This document shows, piece after piece, positions 1 through 7,840 of a stretch of DNA of 24,325 nucleotides. Position 1 is the stretch's first letter. Every line of letters starts with the position of its first letter. Both the position numbers and the translations under genes were made by a program. This DNA is from an uncultured Alphaproteobacteria bacterium (GTDB lineage Bacteria; Pseudomonadota; Alphaproteobacteria; CAAHEQ01; UBA3637). The notes under the pieces were generated by a model. The model worked only from the letters and a program-made list of their open reading frames with translations. It was not told the DNA's origin and did no database searches. The stretch covers positions 1-24,325 of the forward strand of contig CALARE010000089.1 of NCBI GenBank assembly GCA_937888725.1, given 5' to 3'.

Positions 1-7
1 TAAAGCT

Positions 8-48
8 ATAAGCTCTACGGAACCACCAGCCTAGCTGGTGGTTTTCTT
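8..48 (-). repeat. 41-bp dispersed hairpin element, copy 1
   Basis: This 41-bp segment is identical, as reverse complement, to 17753-17793. Its core is a perfect 10-bp stem, AACCACCAGC paired with GCTGGTGGTT, around a 3-base loop. A conserved tail, CCGTAGAGCTTAT on the minus strand, follows. It lies 5 bases beyond the U-run of the terminator after the Nudix gene and is placed on the minus strand to match that gene's direction. It could be a REP-like or miniature element, or an end of an IS200/IS605-type element, but no transposase is present here. Confidence 0.85.
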
Positions 49-53
49 ATTAC

Positions 54-89
54 AAAAAAATGAGCTGAAATAGTTAGTCAGCTCATTTT
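54..89 (-). terminator. Rho-independent terminator after the Nudix gene
   Basis: The stem ATGAGCTGA (60-68) pairs with TCAGCTCAT (78-86) around a 9-base loop, extended by A-T pairs on both sides. Read on the minus strand the hairpin is followed by seven T residues (54-60). It begins 11 bases after the Nudix stop codon. The plus-strand side also has T-rich sequence, so weak termination in the other direction is possible. Confidence 0.85.
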
Positions 90-99
90 AAAAAGTTTT

Positions 100-507
100 T
101 TAACCAAATACAGGGAGGGAATCCAACCTTTTAAGCTCTTGAATAAAAGGAATATCAGCAGGACAAAATTCAAAATTATCAAGTTCATTTAAAGAAACCC
201 ATTTTGCATCATTATGTTCATAAAGAGCAGGCAATGAATCATTTTTGCAGGTTGCCCAAAAAGCATTTAGGCGAAAATCACCTTTATTCTCGTATGTGTG
301 AATATGCGACATAAAAAGATTTTGAACGGTAATTTCTTTTTCAAATTCTTCCTTAAATTCACGAACAACACATTCTTCTAATGTTTCACTTTGTTCAAGT
401 TTGCCCCCTGGGAATTCCCACATCAGTTCGGGGAATTTACCCTTTTTGCGTTGAGCAATTAGGATTTTGTCATCATGAACAACAACAGCCATTGAAATTT
501 CAATCAT
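100..507 (-). CDS. Nudix hydrolase, MutT-like (8-oxo-dGTP diphosphatase family)
   Basis: A 135-residue single-domain Nudix protein. MutT enzymes hydrolyse oxidised nucleoside triphosphates such as 8-oxo-dGTP to monophosphates in the cytoplasm, preventing mispairing. The Nudix box starts at G35 and runs G-x5-E41-x7-R49-E50-x2-E53-E54, so the metal-binding glutamates are intact. The glycine that usually follows (REUxEExGU) is replaced by E56. The N-terminal strand (IAQRKKG) and the WEFPGGK segment resemble MutT of E. coli, and the length is usual. The start is set by AAAGGAG seven bases upstream of the ATG. It follows the 1402-residue gene by 12 bp with no promoter visible between, so the two are probably cotranscribed. 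Other Nudix substrates cannot be excluded; the family is secure, the exact substrate is not. Confidence 0.9.
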   Translation of the reverse strand: MIEISMAVVVHDDKILIAQRKKGKFPELMWEFPGGKLEQSETLEECVVREFKEEFEKEITVQNLFMSHIHTYENKGDFRLNAFWATCKNDSLPALYEHNDAKWVSLNELDNFEFCPADIPFIQELKRLDSLPVFG

Positions 508-519
508 TTGTTTTCTCCT

Positions 520-3500
520 TTAAGTATTTTCTCTTGTGTTTTCACTTTTTATTTTTTGAATAACATATTTATTCTTATTTGATATTAAAATGTTCCTTTT
601 TTCAATAGGAATATTTTGATGGTTTTTTCCGTAGAATAGCGGTTCGATTTCATCTTTATAAATTTGCCTCAATGTGCTAGAAATCTGAGGGGTAATTGTA
701 TGTTCGTCAGTTGCTGATTTTAAGAATGAATTAAACTCATGAGGATTAATTAAATACAATTGACCAAAAACATTTTTTTCAAATTTAATGATTTTTCCTG
801 CTTCAATTTTATAAAAAACATCTCCTTGGCGAAATAAGATTTGTTTTCCATGTAGTACTGTTGCGGGAATTTTTGTATCCATACCTTCTCTTAGATTTTT
901 AAGATAAGCTAAAACAGCTTTGTAATAATGATAGGCAAAAACCTCTTGAAAGGAGGGGAGTGCCTTGGGTGGCGTTTTATCATTATTTTGATGATAAAGT
1001 GGTTTTAATCGTTTGAGTAATCGTTCACTTCTTTCATCACGACCCAACCAATATTGAATGATGTTAACGGTATCTTCCCAAGAAAGGCGTTGACTTGTTT
1101 TTTCTCTTAAGTCCCTGATTTTAAAATAAGGATAGTCTTTATCTAAAGAAATGGCAGATAAAATAAATCCTTTTTTAAAATATAACACATTATTACTGCA
1201 GACAACTGGGTTAAAGTTAAAATTCAAAATATCTGCGTATTGAATTTTTTTATTTTGAAACTTTATATGTTGCAATAATAGAAGTGTTTGAAAAAAATAA
1301 TTAAAATTTGGTAATTGCTTGTTAGGATGGTAAAATTTTGCAACAGTTTGATGTTCTCGATATTTATCTGGTAAATGGAGTTTGAAACAAAGGGGTGCTT
1401 GAATTTGATCAAGCAAATTGGGTGAGGATGTGTTATCTGTTTGAAGCATCTTATAAAAAGGTTCTAGTTGATATTGTTCATTTTGTTCAACAGTATCAAG
1501 AAGTTCTTTTTTGACAGGGATTGGTTTTTTATGTTTTGTGGTTAATTTCTTTTTCACAATTAACCTTGGTGTATTTCTTCGTGAAGGTGTCATTTGATTT
1601 TCTTGAGTAACATCATTTTTTTCAAGAGGAGGTATAACGGTTTTTTCTTCTTTTTTTCTTAAAGAAGTTTGATTTTTAGTTTGCTGTTCTTTTTCATTTT
1701 CTTGCTGAATGAGTTTGTCAAAAGATTGAATGATAATTTTATTCTTATAAAAAAGATTGGCATGATGTTTTTGATAAAGCGAGCGAATTTTTTGGATTTC
1801 ATGAACGAGCATATCGCGAACTTGGCCATTTTCAAAAGCAAGTGCATAGGGTGTGTTGTCATCTAAATGAATTTTATAATAAACACCTAATAGTTTTGCA
1901 AAAATTTGATTATTGAAAGTTAAAACAGGCAAAATATCTGACTCTTTTTCGCCATTTAATTCGTTGAGAAGTTTCTGCTTTTCAATAACCTGAGAAATAC
2001 TAGGCAAGGTATGCGTTGGTGAGTAAGTTGGTTTTTCCTCTAAATATCTCTTATAAATAGATGGAACTATTTTTTTGATTTTGTTTTGTAAAGTTGGATT
2101 TTCCTTTGTGGCATCGGTTAAAATTTGAAGTGTTCTTTTTAAGGAAAGAAGGCTAGCTCCCTTTTGGCCAAGAGAATATCTTTTGAAATATTCCTTTCCA
2201 CGGACAAGACAGATGTTATAAATAAGTTCATCCTCTTTTTGATAAATATGGTCATTATTTGCGTAAAATAAGAGCGTTTTCATCGATGAGAGAGTGGATG
2301 TGTTGCCTTTATTTTTGTGTGAGAGCTTGTCTTTTGATTCTAAAATCTTTAAATATGTTTTAAAATCAGATGGTTGTGTGCTGATTTCTAAAAAAATTGA
2401 AAGGTTGTCTTCCACTGTTTTTTTAGGGGCTAAAAAAGATTTGAGTTCAAATTCAAGATTTTGTTGTTCGGTATCTAAATTTTCCTCTTTTTCAATTTTT
2501 GGATTGCTTTCTTGTGTGGGGGCAGGGGCTTTATTTAAAGAAGATAAATGCCTTTTCAACCCGATATGATTTAAAAATGCATCCGTATATGTTTGCTCTA
2601 ATTTGTTAAGTATAAGGGCCAATTCTTCTTGATAAAGTTGGCGTTTCAGAGATTCTTCATAAGCTATAAATTGATATTTAGGATTAAAATATATGCGGTA
2701 ATCAATATTTGATAAACGGGCATAAATGGACCTATCTGACAAGATAACAGGCTGAATCTCACTGTTTTTTGATTTGCCAAAAGTTACTTGTTCAAAGCTT
2801 GGGAATAAATTAAATTGAGGGATATTTTCTTTTTTTAATTCTGATTGTTTTTCGTCTTCTTGATGGGATGGCATTTGTTTTTGAAAAGCTTTTTTAACCC
2901 AAGTTAATTTATTATTAAAAACCAATCTATATGTATTTGTTTTTTGAATGTCGCTGATAAGTTGTGTAAATTCAGCCAGCTTCATTGGGCGAGTAACATC
3001 ATTTTCAAACGCTTCAAAAGAGGGGGTATTATTCTTTATGCAAAGCTTTAAATATGTGTGATTATATTTTGCAATAATTGTATTTTTGTTAATTGCAACT
3101 GGTAATATTATTGGAGGGAGTTCTTTTTTTTCAAACCGAGATTCTAAAATTCTCAATTCTTCAATTTGTGAAAATGAAGGATAATTTTTTGAATGGTACC
3201 GAGATTGTTGCTGGGCTATTATTTTTGTATAAATAGGTTCTATCGCTTTCTCAATTTCACTCAAAAGGGAAGGGTTGGTATATAAAATTTTACGAAGAAT
3301 TTCTTTACACATACCCAAAGGAATAGGGAGTTGGATGTTTGAAGAAAGATATTTTTTTATCAAACAAGGTTCATCCTCGTCAAGTGAAAGAATATAATGA
3401 ACGCCTTTTGAAAAAAAGTGTAAAAAACCATCAGTTGAAATTTCTGGACCAAGGTCAAACTGATAAGATTGCTGGTTTTTTAAACTTAAAGCATTACATT

Positions 3501-4728
3501 TAATTGCGTGTTTAAGATGTTGAATTTTTATTTGAATATCAAAGTTAATGGAAGTTGAATCTTCCCCTAAAAATAATTGAAGCGGTGTTGCTTTTTGTGG
3601 TGTTTTTTTGATGGAAGAAATAATTTTTTGCATCAATAATTTGCCAGTTATTGGCTCTAAAGCAGGTTCAATTACTTTTGTTTTTGCCTGTATAGGTGTT
3701 GCCTCTAAAGTGGGTTCAATTACTTTTGTCTTTACCTGTATGGGTGTTGCCTCTAAAGCAGGTTCAATTACTTTTGTCTTTGCCTGTATGGGTGTTGAAA
3801 CAGGGATTGATTGTGTTTCAACTTTTTGTGAGTCAATTAAATTTGGATGTTTTTTTTCCTCTTTTGGGTGTGAATAAGAAACATGAATCGCATATTTTGA
3901 AGGGTATTTCTTTGAAGGTTTATATTTTGTTTTTTTGTGACTTGTTGTTGTTTCAAAATACAGTTTTTCAAGCAAAAAAGCGTCTTTATCTGTTACTTGA
4001 GGTTCGTTTTGGTAGTGTTTAAAAAATATATAAAAATCTTCAATAGAAAGAATTGTTTTTTTGTCCTCATTAACAATGTAAAAAGAGTATGGCTCTGTGA
4101 GAGAAATTTGAAAAGTTTTCCCCTCATAAGTGCGTGTAATCATCCCATTTTTATCCTCATTAGAGGGGGTTTTATTATTTTGTGTTTGAACTTTTTTAAA
4201 TGCAGGGAGAATTTCTTCTTTTGATTTTTTTATTTTTTGTTTAGGAGTTATAAAATCATAAACTTGGATCGTTTTTTTCTCAGCTGAAGGACGCGGTGTT
4301 GTTTTTTCCTCATGAGAAACACTTTTTTGTTGCAACGAAGGTGAGGGGGTGTTTTCCTCTTTATAACTTGTTAAAAAATCTGGGTGATTTAAAATAATTT
4401 CACATGTTTTGGTGTAAAGTTCTTGAGGATTAAGGCTGTTATTTTTAATATAATTTTCTTTAAATGTTTTATATAGTGTTGAAAGATAGGAGATTTTTTC
4501 TTCAACTGCAGGATTGTCACCCATATAATTGCTTAAAATTAAAAGAACATCTTCTGGAGTCATCGGTTCGATTTTTTCAGGTGTCAAAACCAACATGCTT
4601 GGTTTTGCAAAACTAAAAACGATGCGATATAACCTATTATTTTGTTTTGCAAAGAGATAACTTTGACGACCTTTTTTATATACAATTGGAGAGAATGATT
4701 TTAAATTTTGTAAATTGTTATTTTGCAT
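520..4728 (-). CDS. Large modular repeat protein of unknown function (1402 aa)
   Basis: I do not recognise this protein. It has no signal peptide, no obvious membrane segment and no catalytic motif I can name. By eye it contains about nine degenerate modules of roughly 80-100 residues, near 11-92, 193-262, 415-505, 515-620, 640-730, 805-893, 905-1009, 1160-1246 and 1255-1366. Each has a strand pair of the type (I/L)FAKxxxxYYKI, a P/F-rich turn (FENxxxR), then helices. Four modules are preceded by LPSFxQV-like sequence (515, 640, 907, 1257). Lys/Gln/Ser-rich linkers separate groups of modules, and one linker (313-358) holds three 16-residue repeats. The start has TAGGAGT upstream and a TATAAT promoter at 4755-4783. 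The composition is very AT-rich, with many Lys and Asn. It may be a scaffold or binding protein; that is a guess from the architecture only. Confidence 0.9.
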   Translation of the reverse strand: MQNNNLQNLKSFSPIVYKKGRQSYLFAKQNNRLYRIVFSFAKPSMLVLTPEKIEPMTPEDVLLILSNYMGDNPAVEEKISYLSTLYKTFKENYIKNNSLNPQELYTKTCEIILNHPDFLTSYKEENTPSPSLQQKSVSHEEKTTPRPSAEKKTIQVYDFITPKQKIKKSKEEILPAFKKVQTQNNKTPSNEDKNGMITRTYEGKTFQISLTEPYSFYIVNEDKKTILSIEDFYIFFKHYQNEPQVTDKDAFLLEKLYFETTTSHKKTKYKPSKKYPSKYAIHVSYSHPKEEKKHPNLIDSQKVETQSIPVSTPIQAKTKVIEPALEATPIQVKTKVIEPTLEATPIQAKTKVIEPALEPITGKLLMQKIISSIKKTPQKATPLQLFLGEDSTSINFDIQIKIQHLKHAIKCNALSLKNQQSYQFDLGPEISTDGFLHFFSKGVHYILSLDEDEPCLIKKYLSSNIQLPIPLGMCKEILRKILYTNPSLLSEIEKAIEPIYTKIIAQQQSRYHSKNYPSFSQIEELRILESRFEKKELPPIILPVAINKNTIIAKYNHTYLKLCIKNNTPSFEAFENDVTRPMKLAEFTQLISDIQKTNTYRLVFNNKLTWVKKAFQKQMPSHQEDEKQSELKKENIPQFNLFPSFEQVTFGKSKNSEIQPVILSDRSIYARLSNIDYRIYFNPKYQFIAYEESLKRQLYQEELALILNKLEQTYTDAFLNHIGLKRHLSSLNKAPAPTQESNPKIEKEENLDTEQQNLEFELKSFLAPKKTVEDNLSIFLEISTQPSDFKTYLKILESKDKLSHKNKGNTSTLSSMKTLLFYANNDHIYQKEDELIYNICLVRGKEYFKRYSLGQKGASLLSLKRTLQILTDATKENPTLQNKIKKIVPSIYKRYLEEKPTYSPTHTLPSISQVIEKQKLLNELNGEKESDILPVLTFNNQIFAKLLGVYYKIHLDDNTPYALAFENGQVRDMLVHEIQKIRSLYQKHHANLFYKNKIIIQSFDKLIQQENEKEQQTKNQTSLRKKEEKTVIPPLEKNDVTQENQMTPSRRNTPRLIVKKKLTTKHKKPIPVKKELLDTVEQNEQYQLEPFYKMLQTDNTSSPNLLDQIQAPLCFKLHLPDKYREHQTVAKFYHPNKQLPNFNYFFQTLLLLQHIKFQNKKIQYADILNFNFNPVVCSNNVLYFKKGFILSAISLDKDYPYFKIRDLREKTSQRLSWEDTVNIIQYWLGRDERSERLLKRLKPLYHQNNDKTPPKALPSFQEVFAYHYYKAVLAYLKNLREGMDTKIPATVLHGKQILFRQGDVFYKIEAGKIIKFEKNVFGQLYLINPHEFNSFLKSATDEHTITPQISSTLRQIYKDEIEPLFYGKNHQNIPIEKRNILISNKNKYVIQKIKSENTRENT
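3655..3797 (-). repeat. Three tandem 48-bp repeats inside the 1402-aa gene
   Basis: The copies are at 3655-3702, 3703-3750 and 3751-3797, with only a few base differences. Each encodes the 16-residue unit TPIQAKTKVIEPALEA or a near copy (A to V, A to T). The unit length is a multiple of three, so copy number can change without a frameshift. It lies in a linker between modules of the large protein, at about residues 312-359. Confidence 0.95.
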
Positions 4729-4754
4729 GTAAATACTCCTAAATTATAAAAAAG

Positions 4755-4783
4755 ATTATACAAAAAATGTTGCAAAAAAGCAA
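4755..4783 (-). promoter_or_regulatory. Sigma70-type promoter for the 1402-aa gene
   Basis: Read on the minus strand, a perfect TATAAT -10 box (4755-4760) lies 17 bases from TTGCTT (4778-4783). It sits about 27 bases upstream of the ATG at 4728 and downstream of the ppdK terminator, which suggests the large gene and the Nudix gene are transcribed separately from ppdK. Confidence 0.6.
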
Positions 4784-4856
4784 GTTTTAATCAATAAATT
4801 TTTTTGTTTTATCTGGGATAAAACAATAGATACAATGGTAATGTTTTTCTCTTTAT

Positions 4857-4886
4857 AAAAAAAATCCCCCACCAAAGGGCAGGGGA
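4857..4886 (-). terminator. Rho-independent terminator of ppdK
   Basis: On the minus strand TCCCCTGCC pairs with GGTGGGGGA (two G-U pairs) around the loop CTTT, at 4865-4886, followed by eight T residues (4857-4864). It starts 20 bases after the ppdK stop and is one of the strongest terminators in the window. Confidence 0.92.
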
Positions 4887-4906
4887 CTAAAAGAATTAAG
4901 TTAATC

Positions 4907-7573
4907 TTATTTCTTTTCGTTACGAACGGCTGCTTGAGCAGCTGCCAAACGTGCGATTGGTACACGGTATGGTGAGCAAGACACATATGTCAAGCCGACT
5001 CTGTGACAGAAATCAATTGTTTCTGGGTCACCACCATGTTCACCACAGATACCAAGCTTGATGTTTGGACGAGTTGCTTTACCTTTTTGGACAGCAATGT
5101 CAACCAAAGCACCAACACCTTCTTGATCAAGTGATGCAAATGGGTCGCGTGCATAGATGCCTTTTTGGACATATTCTGGTAAGAATGAACCAGCATCGTC
5201 ACGGCTCATACCCAATGTTGTTTGTGTTAAGTCGTTTGTACCAAAGCTAAAGAATTCTGCAGTTTCTGCAATTTTGTCAGCTGTGATAGCAGCACGAGGC
5301 AATTCAATCATTGTACCGACATGGTATTCAAATTTAACGCCTTTTTCAGCCATAACAGCATCAGCAACTGCAACAACAACTGCTTTAGCAAGGTCTAATT
5401 CTTTTTTCGTGCCGACAAGTGGAATCATGATTTCAGGAACGATTGTGCGACCTGTTTTGTTCATCACTTCAACTGCAGCTTCGAAAACAGCACGTGCTTG
5501 CATTTCATTGATTTCAGGGTATGTAACACCTAAACGGCAACCACGGTGACCAAGCATTGGGTTAGCTTCGTGTAATTTTGCAGTACGAGCAGCAATTTCT
5601 TCAACGCTAACGCCTAATTCACGAGCGATTTCAGCTTGTTCTTCTTTTTTGTTTGGTAAGAACTCATGCAATGGTGGGTCTAAGAAACGAATTGTTACTG
5701 GGAGACCTTCCATAATTGTGAAAAGATCTATGAAGTCTTGACGTTGATATGGTAAGAGTTTTGCAAGAGCAGCTCTTCTTGCATCAACTGTGTCAGACAA
5801 GATCATTTGACGCATGTGGTTAATACGAGCTGGGTCAAAGAACATGTGTTCTGTACGGCAAAGACCAATACCTTCTGCACCAAAATCACGAGCTGTTTTA
5901 GCATCTAATGGTGTTTCAGCATTTGTACGAACGCCAAGTGTACGGATTTCATCAACCCATGACATAAATTCACCGAAGTTACCTGTCATTTCTGGGAGAA
6001 CGAGTTTCAATGCACCAGCCATTACTTCACCAGTTGTACCGTCGATTGAAAGCATTTCACCTTCTTTAATAACAGTGTCACCAACTGTGAGTGTTTTTGC
6101 ATCATAATCGATACGTAAAGCAGAAACGCCAGAAACACAAGGTTTACCCATACCACGAGCAACCACAGCAGCGTGACTTGTCATACCACCACGAGCTGTT
6201 AAGATACCTTGAGAAACGTGCATACCAGCGATATCTTCTGGAGATGTTTCAATACGAACTAAGATAACTTTGCGACCTTCTTCAGCAGCTTTTTCAGCAT
6301 CTTCAGCTGAGAAAACAACTTCACCAACAGCAGCCCCTGGAGATGCAGGTAAACCGCTTGTTAAAACGGTGCGTTTTTCTGATTTATCAAACATTGGGTG
6401 CAAAAGTTGGTCTAATTGGCCAGCTTCAACACGCATAACAGCTGTTTTTTTGTCAATCAAGCCTTCATTGACCATTTCAACAGCGATACGCAAAGCGGCT
6501 GTACCTGTTCTTTTACCATTGCGTGTTTGAAGCATCCAAAGTTTGCCATCTTGGATTGTAAATTCCATATCTTGCATATCTTTGTAATGAGCTTCTAATT
6601 TTGCACGAATGTCAGATAATTCTTTGTAAACGACAGGGAATTCTTCTTCCATACATGGTAAATCAGTGCCAGAGCGTTCTTTAACAAGTTTTGTCATTGG
6701 TTGTGGTGTACGAATACCTGCAACAACGTCTTCACCTTGAGCATTTTTAAGATATTCACCATAGAAATAGTTTTCACCAGTTGCAGGGTCGCGTGAGAAG
6801 CAAACACCTGTAGCAGATGTATCACCATAGTTACCGAAAACCATTGTTTGAACGTTAACAGCTGTACCCCAATCACCTGGGATGTTGTTCAGTTTACGGT
6901 AGTAGATAGCACGATCAACCATCCATGATGAGAACACAGCACCGATACCACCCCAAAGTTGTTCAAATGGATCTTGTGGAAGTGGGTGACCATCATTGAC
7001 GCAGATTTCTTTATATTCTTTAATAACTTCTTTTAATTGTTCGACAGTCATTTGGTTGTCAAATTGATAACCGTTTTCTTCACGAACACGGTCTAAAACA
7101 GCCTCAAATTTTGAGCTGTGAACACCCATAACAACGTCTGCATACATTTGAATGAAACGGCGGTAGCTGTCATAAGCAAATTTTGCATTGCCAGAACGTT
7201 CAGCTAAACCAACAACTGTTTCATCATTTAAACCAAGGTTTAAAACTGTATCCATCATACCAGGCATAGAAACACGAGCACCTGAACGAACGGAGAATAA
7301 AAGTGGGTTTTTAGGATCACCAAATTTGCTGCCCATTTTTGATTCAATGCCAGCAAGTGCTGCTAAAACTTGATCTTTTAATTCTGCTGGATAAGAATGA
7401 TTGTTTGCGTAATAATATGTACAAACTTCTGTTGTGATTGTAAAACCTGGAGGAACAGGAACACCAACACGGCTCATTTCTGCCAAGTTAGCACCTTTAC
7501 CACCCAACAAGTTTTTCATTGAAGCATCGCCTTCTGCAACGCCATCACCAAAAGTATAAACCCATTTTGTCAT
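4907..7573 (-). CDS. ppdK: Pyruvate, phosphate dikinase
   Basis: PPDK interconverts pyruvate + ATP + Pi and phosphoenolpyruvate + AMP + PPi in the cytoplasm. The 888-residue length is full for the family. An N-terminal nucleotide-binding domain (about 1-350) contains the glycine-rich segment NLLGGKGANLAEM. The swivelling phosphohistidine domain holds GGMTSHAAVVARG with catalytic H467. The C-terminal PEP/pyruvate barrel holds GLCRTEHMF near 570 and GICGEHGGDP with catalytic C843. H467 and C843 keep the spacing of H455 and C831 in the Clostridium symbiosum enzyme. The start has AAAGGAA upstream. Its base composition looks visibly less AT-rich than its neighbours, consistent with strong codon bias and high expression. 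It is divergent from the glycogen gene unit, which suggests a role in PPi-linked glycolysis or gluconeogenesis. Confidence 0.98.
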   Translation of the reverse strand: MTKWVYTFGDGVAEGDASMKNLLGGKGANLAEMSRVGVPVPPGFTITTEVCTYYYANNHSYPAELKDQVLAALAGIESKMGSKFGDPKNPLLFSVRSGARVSMPGMMDTVLNLGLNDETVVGLAERSGNAKFAYDSYRRFIQMYADVVMGVHSSKFEAVLDRVREENGYQFDNQMTVEQLKEVIKEYKEICVNDGHPLPQDPFEQLWGGIGAVFSSWMVDRAIYYRKLNNIPGDWGTAVNVQTMVFGNYGDTSATGVCFSRDPATGENYFYGEYLKNAQGEDVVAGIRTPQPMTKLVKERSGTDLPCMEEEFPVVYKELSDIRAKLEAHYKDMQDMEFTIQDGKLWMLQTRNGKRTGTAALRIAVEMVNEGLIDKKTAVMRVEAGQLDQLLHPMFDKSEKRTVLTSGLPASPGAAVGEVVFSAEDAEKAAEEGRKVILVRIETSPEDIAGMHVSQGILTARGGMTSHAAVVARGMGKPCVSGVSALRIDYDAKTLTVGDTVIKEGEMLSIDGTTGEVMAGALKLVLPEMTGNFGEFMSWVDEIRTLGVRTNAETPLDAKTARDFGAEGIGLCRTEHMFFDPARINHMRQMILSDTVDARRAALAKLLPYQRQDFIDLFTIMEGLPVTIRFLDPPLHEFLPNKKEEQAEIARELGVSVEEIAARTAKLHEANPMLGHRGCRLGVTYPEINEMQARAVFEAAVEVMNKTGRTIVPEIMIPLVGTKKELDLAKAVVVAVADAVMAEKGVKFEYHVGTMIELPRAAITADKIAETAEFFSFGTNDLTQTTLGMSRDDAGSFLPEYVQKGIYARDPFASLDQEGVGALVDIAVQKGKATRPNIKLGICGEHGGDPETIDFCHRVGLTYVSCSPYRVPIARLAAAQAAVRNEKK

Positions 7574-7840
7574 TAGTTTTTCCTTTGCTTGTTAGTTAAT
7601 TAAAAACCATATCCCAAGTTTTTGAGTTATGGAACCCTAATTGATTTTTATTCGCCAAATGTTTATCACTTTTTTTAAGGGATTGCAAGAGATTTTTTTA
7701 TATTTGAAAAAGATTATATTTATGAGTGACTTATTAAAATGATAAGAATAAAATAAAAAAAATCAATCTTTTTGCTTTTCTTTTTTTTTAAAACAATGTT
7801 ATATAAAAGTGATTTGTAATCAAAAAAATAGGGGACTGAC
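7574..7840. promoter_or_regulatory. Divergent intergenic region between ppdK and glgB
   Basis: This 267-bp, very AT-rich region must hold the promoters of ppdK (leftward) and the glgB unit (rightward). Leftward, a perfect TATAAT is present at 7713-7718 on the minus strand, about 140 bases from the ppdK start, but no good -35 box lies at the right distance. Rightward, TATAAA at 7802-7807 lies 33 bases before the glgB ATG, also without a clear -35. A T-rich tract (7769-7789) separates them. No palindromic operator or riboswitch-like fold was recognised. Confidence 0.45.

Noticed and set aside
3655..3797. 48-bp repeats as a possible CRISPR array
   Set aside because: Copies are directly adjacent with no spacers, and are in frame within a coding region.
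3608..4022. Plus-strand open frames with apparent repeats opposite the large repeat gene
   Set aside because: The repeats are the reverse reading of the 48-bp tandem repeats; the minus-strand frame is continuous for 1402 codons and has SD and promoter.
4755..4775. TTGCAA as -35 box for the large gene
   Set aside because: It is only 9 bases from the TATAAT box; TTGCTT at the 17-base distance is the workable choice.
5157..5549. Open frame of 130 codons on the plus strand opposite ppdK
   Set aside because: It lies wholly antisense to a well-supported gene, has no SD site and its translation resembles no protein; it is a by-product of ppdK codon use.
7620..7640. Possible hairpin in the ppdK leader (CCATA ... 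TATGG)
   Set aside because: The five-base stem with a long loop is not distinguishable from chance, and no riboswitch-like conserved pattern is seen.
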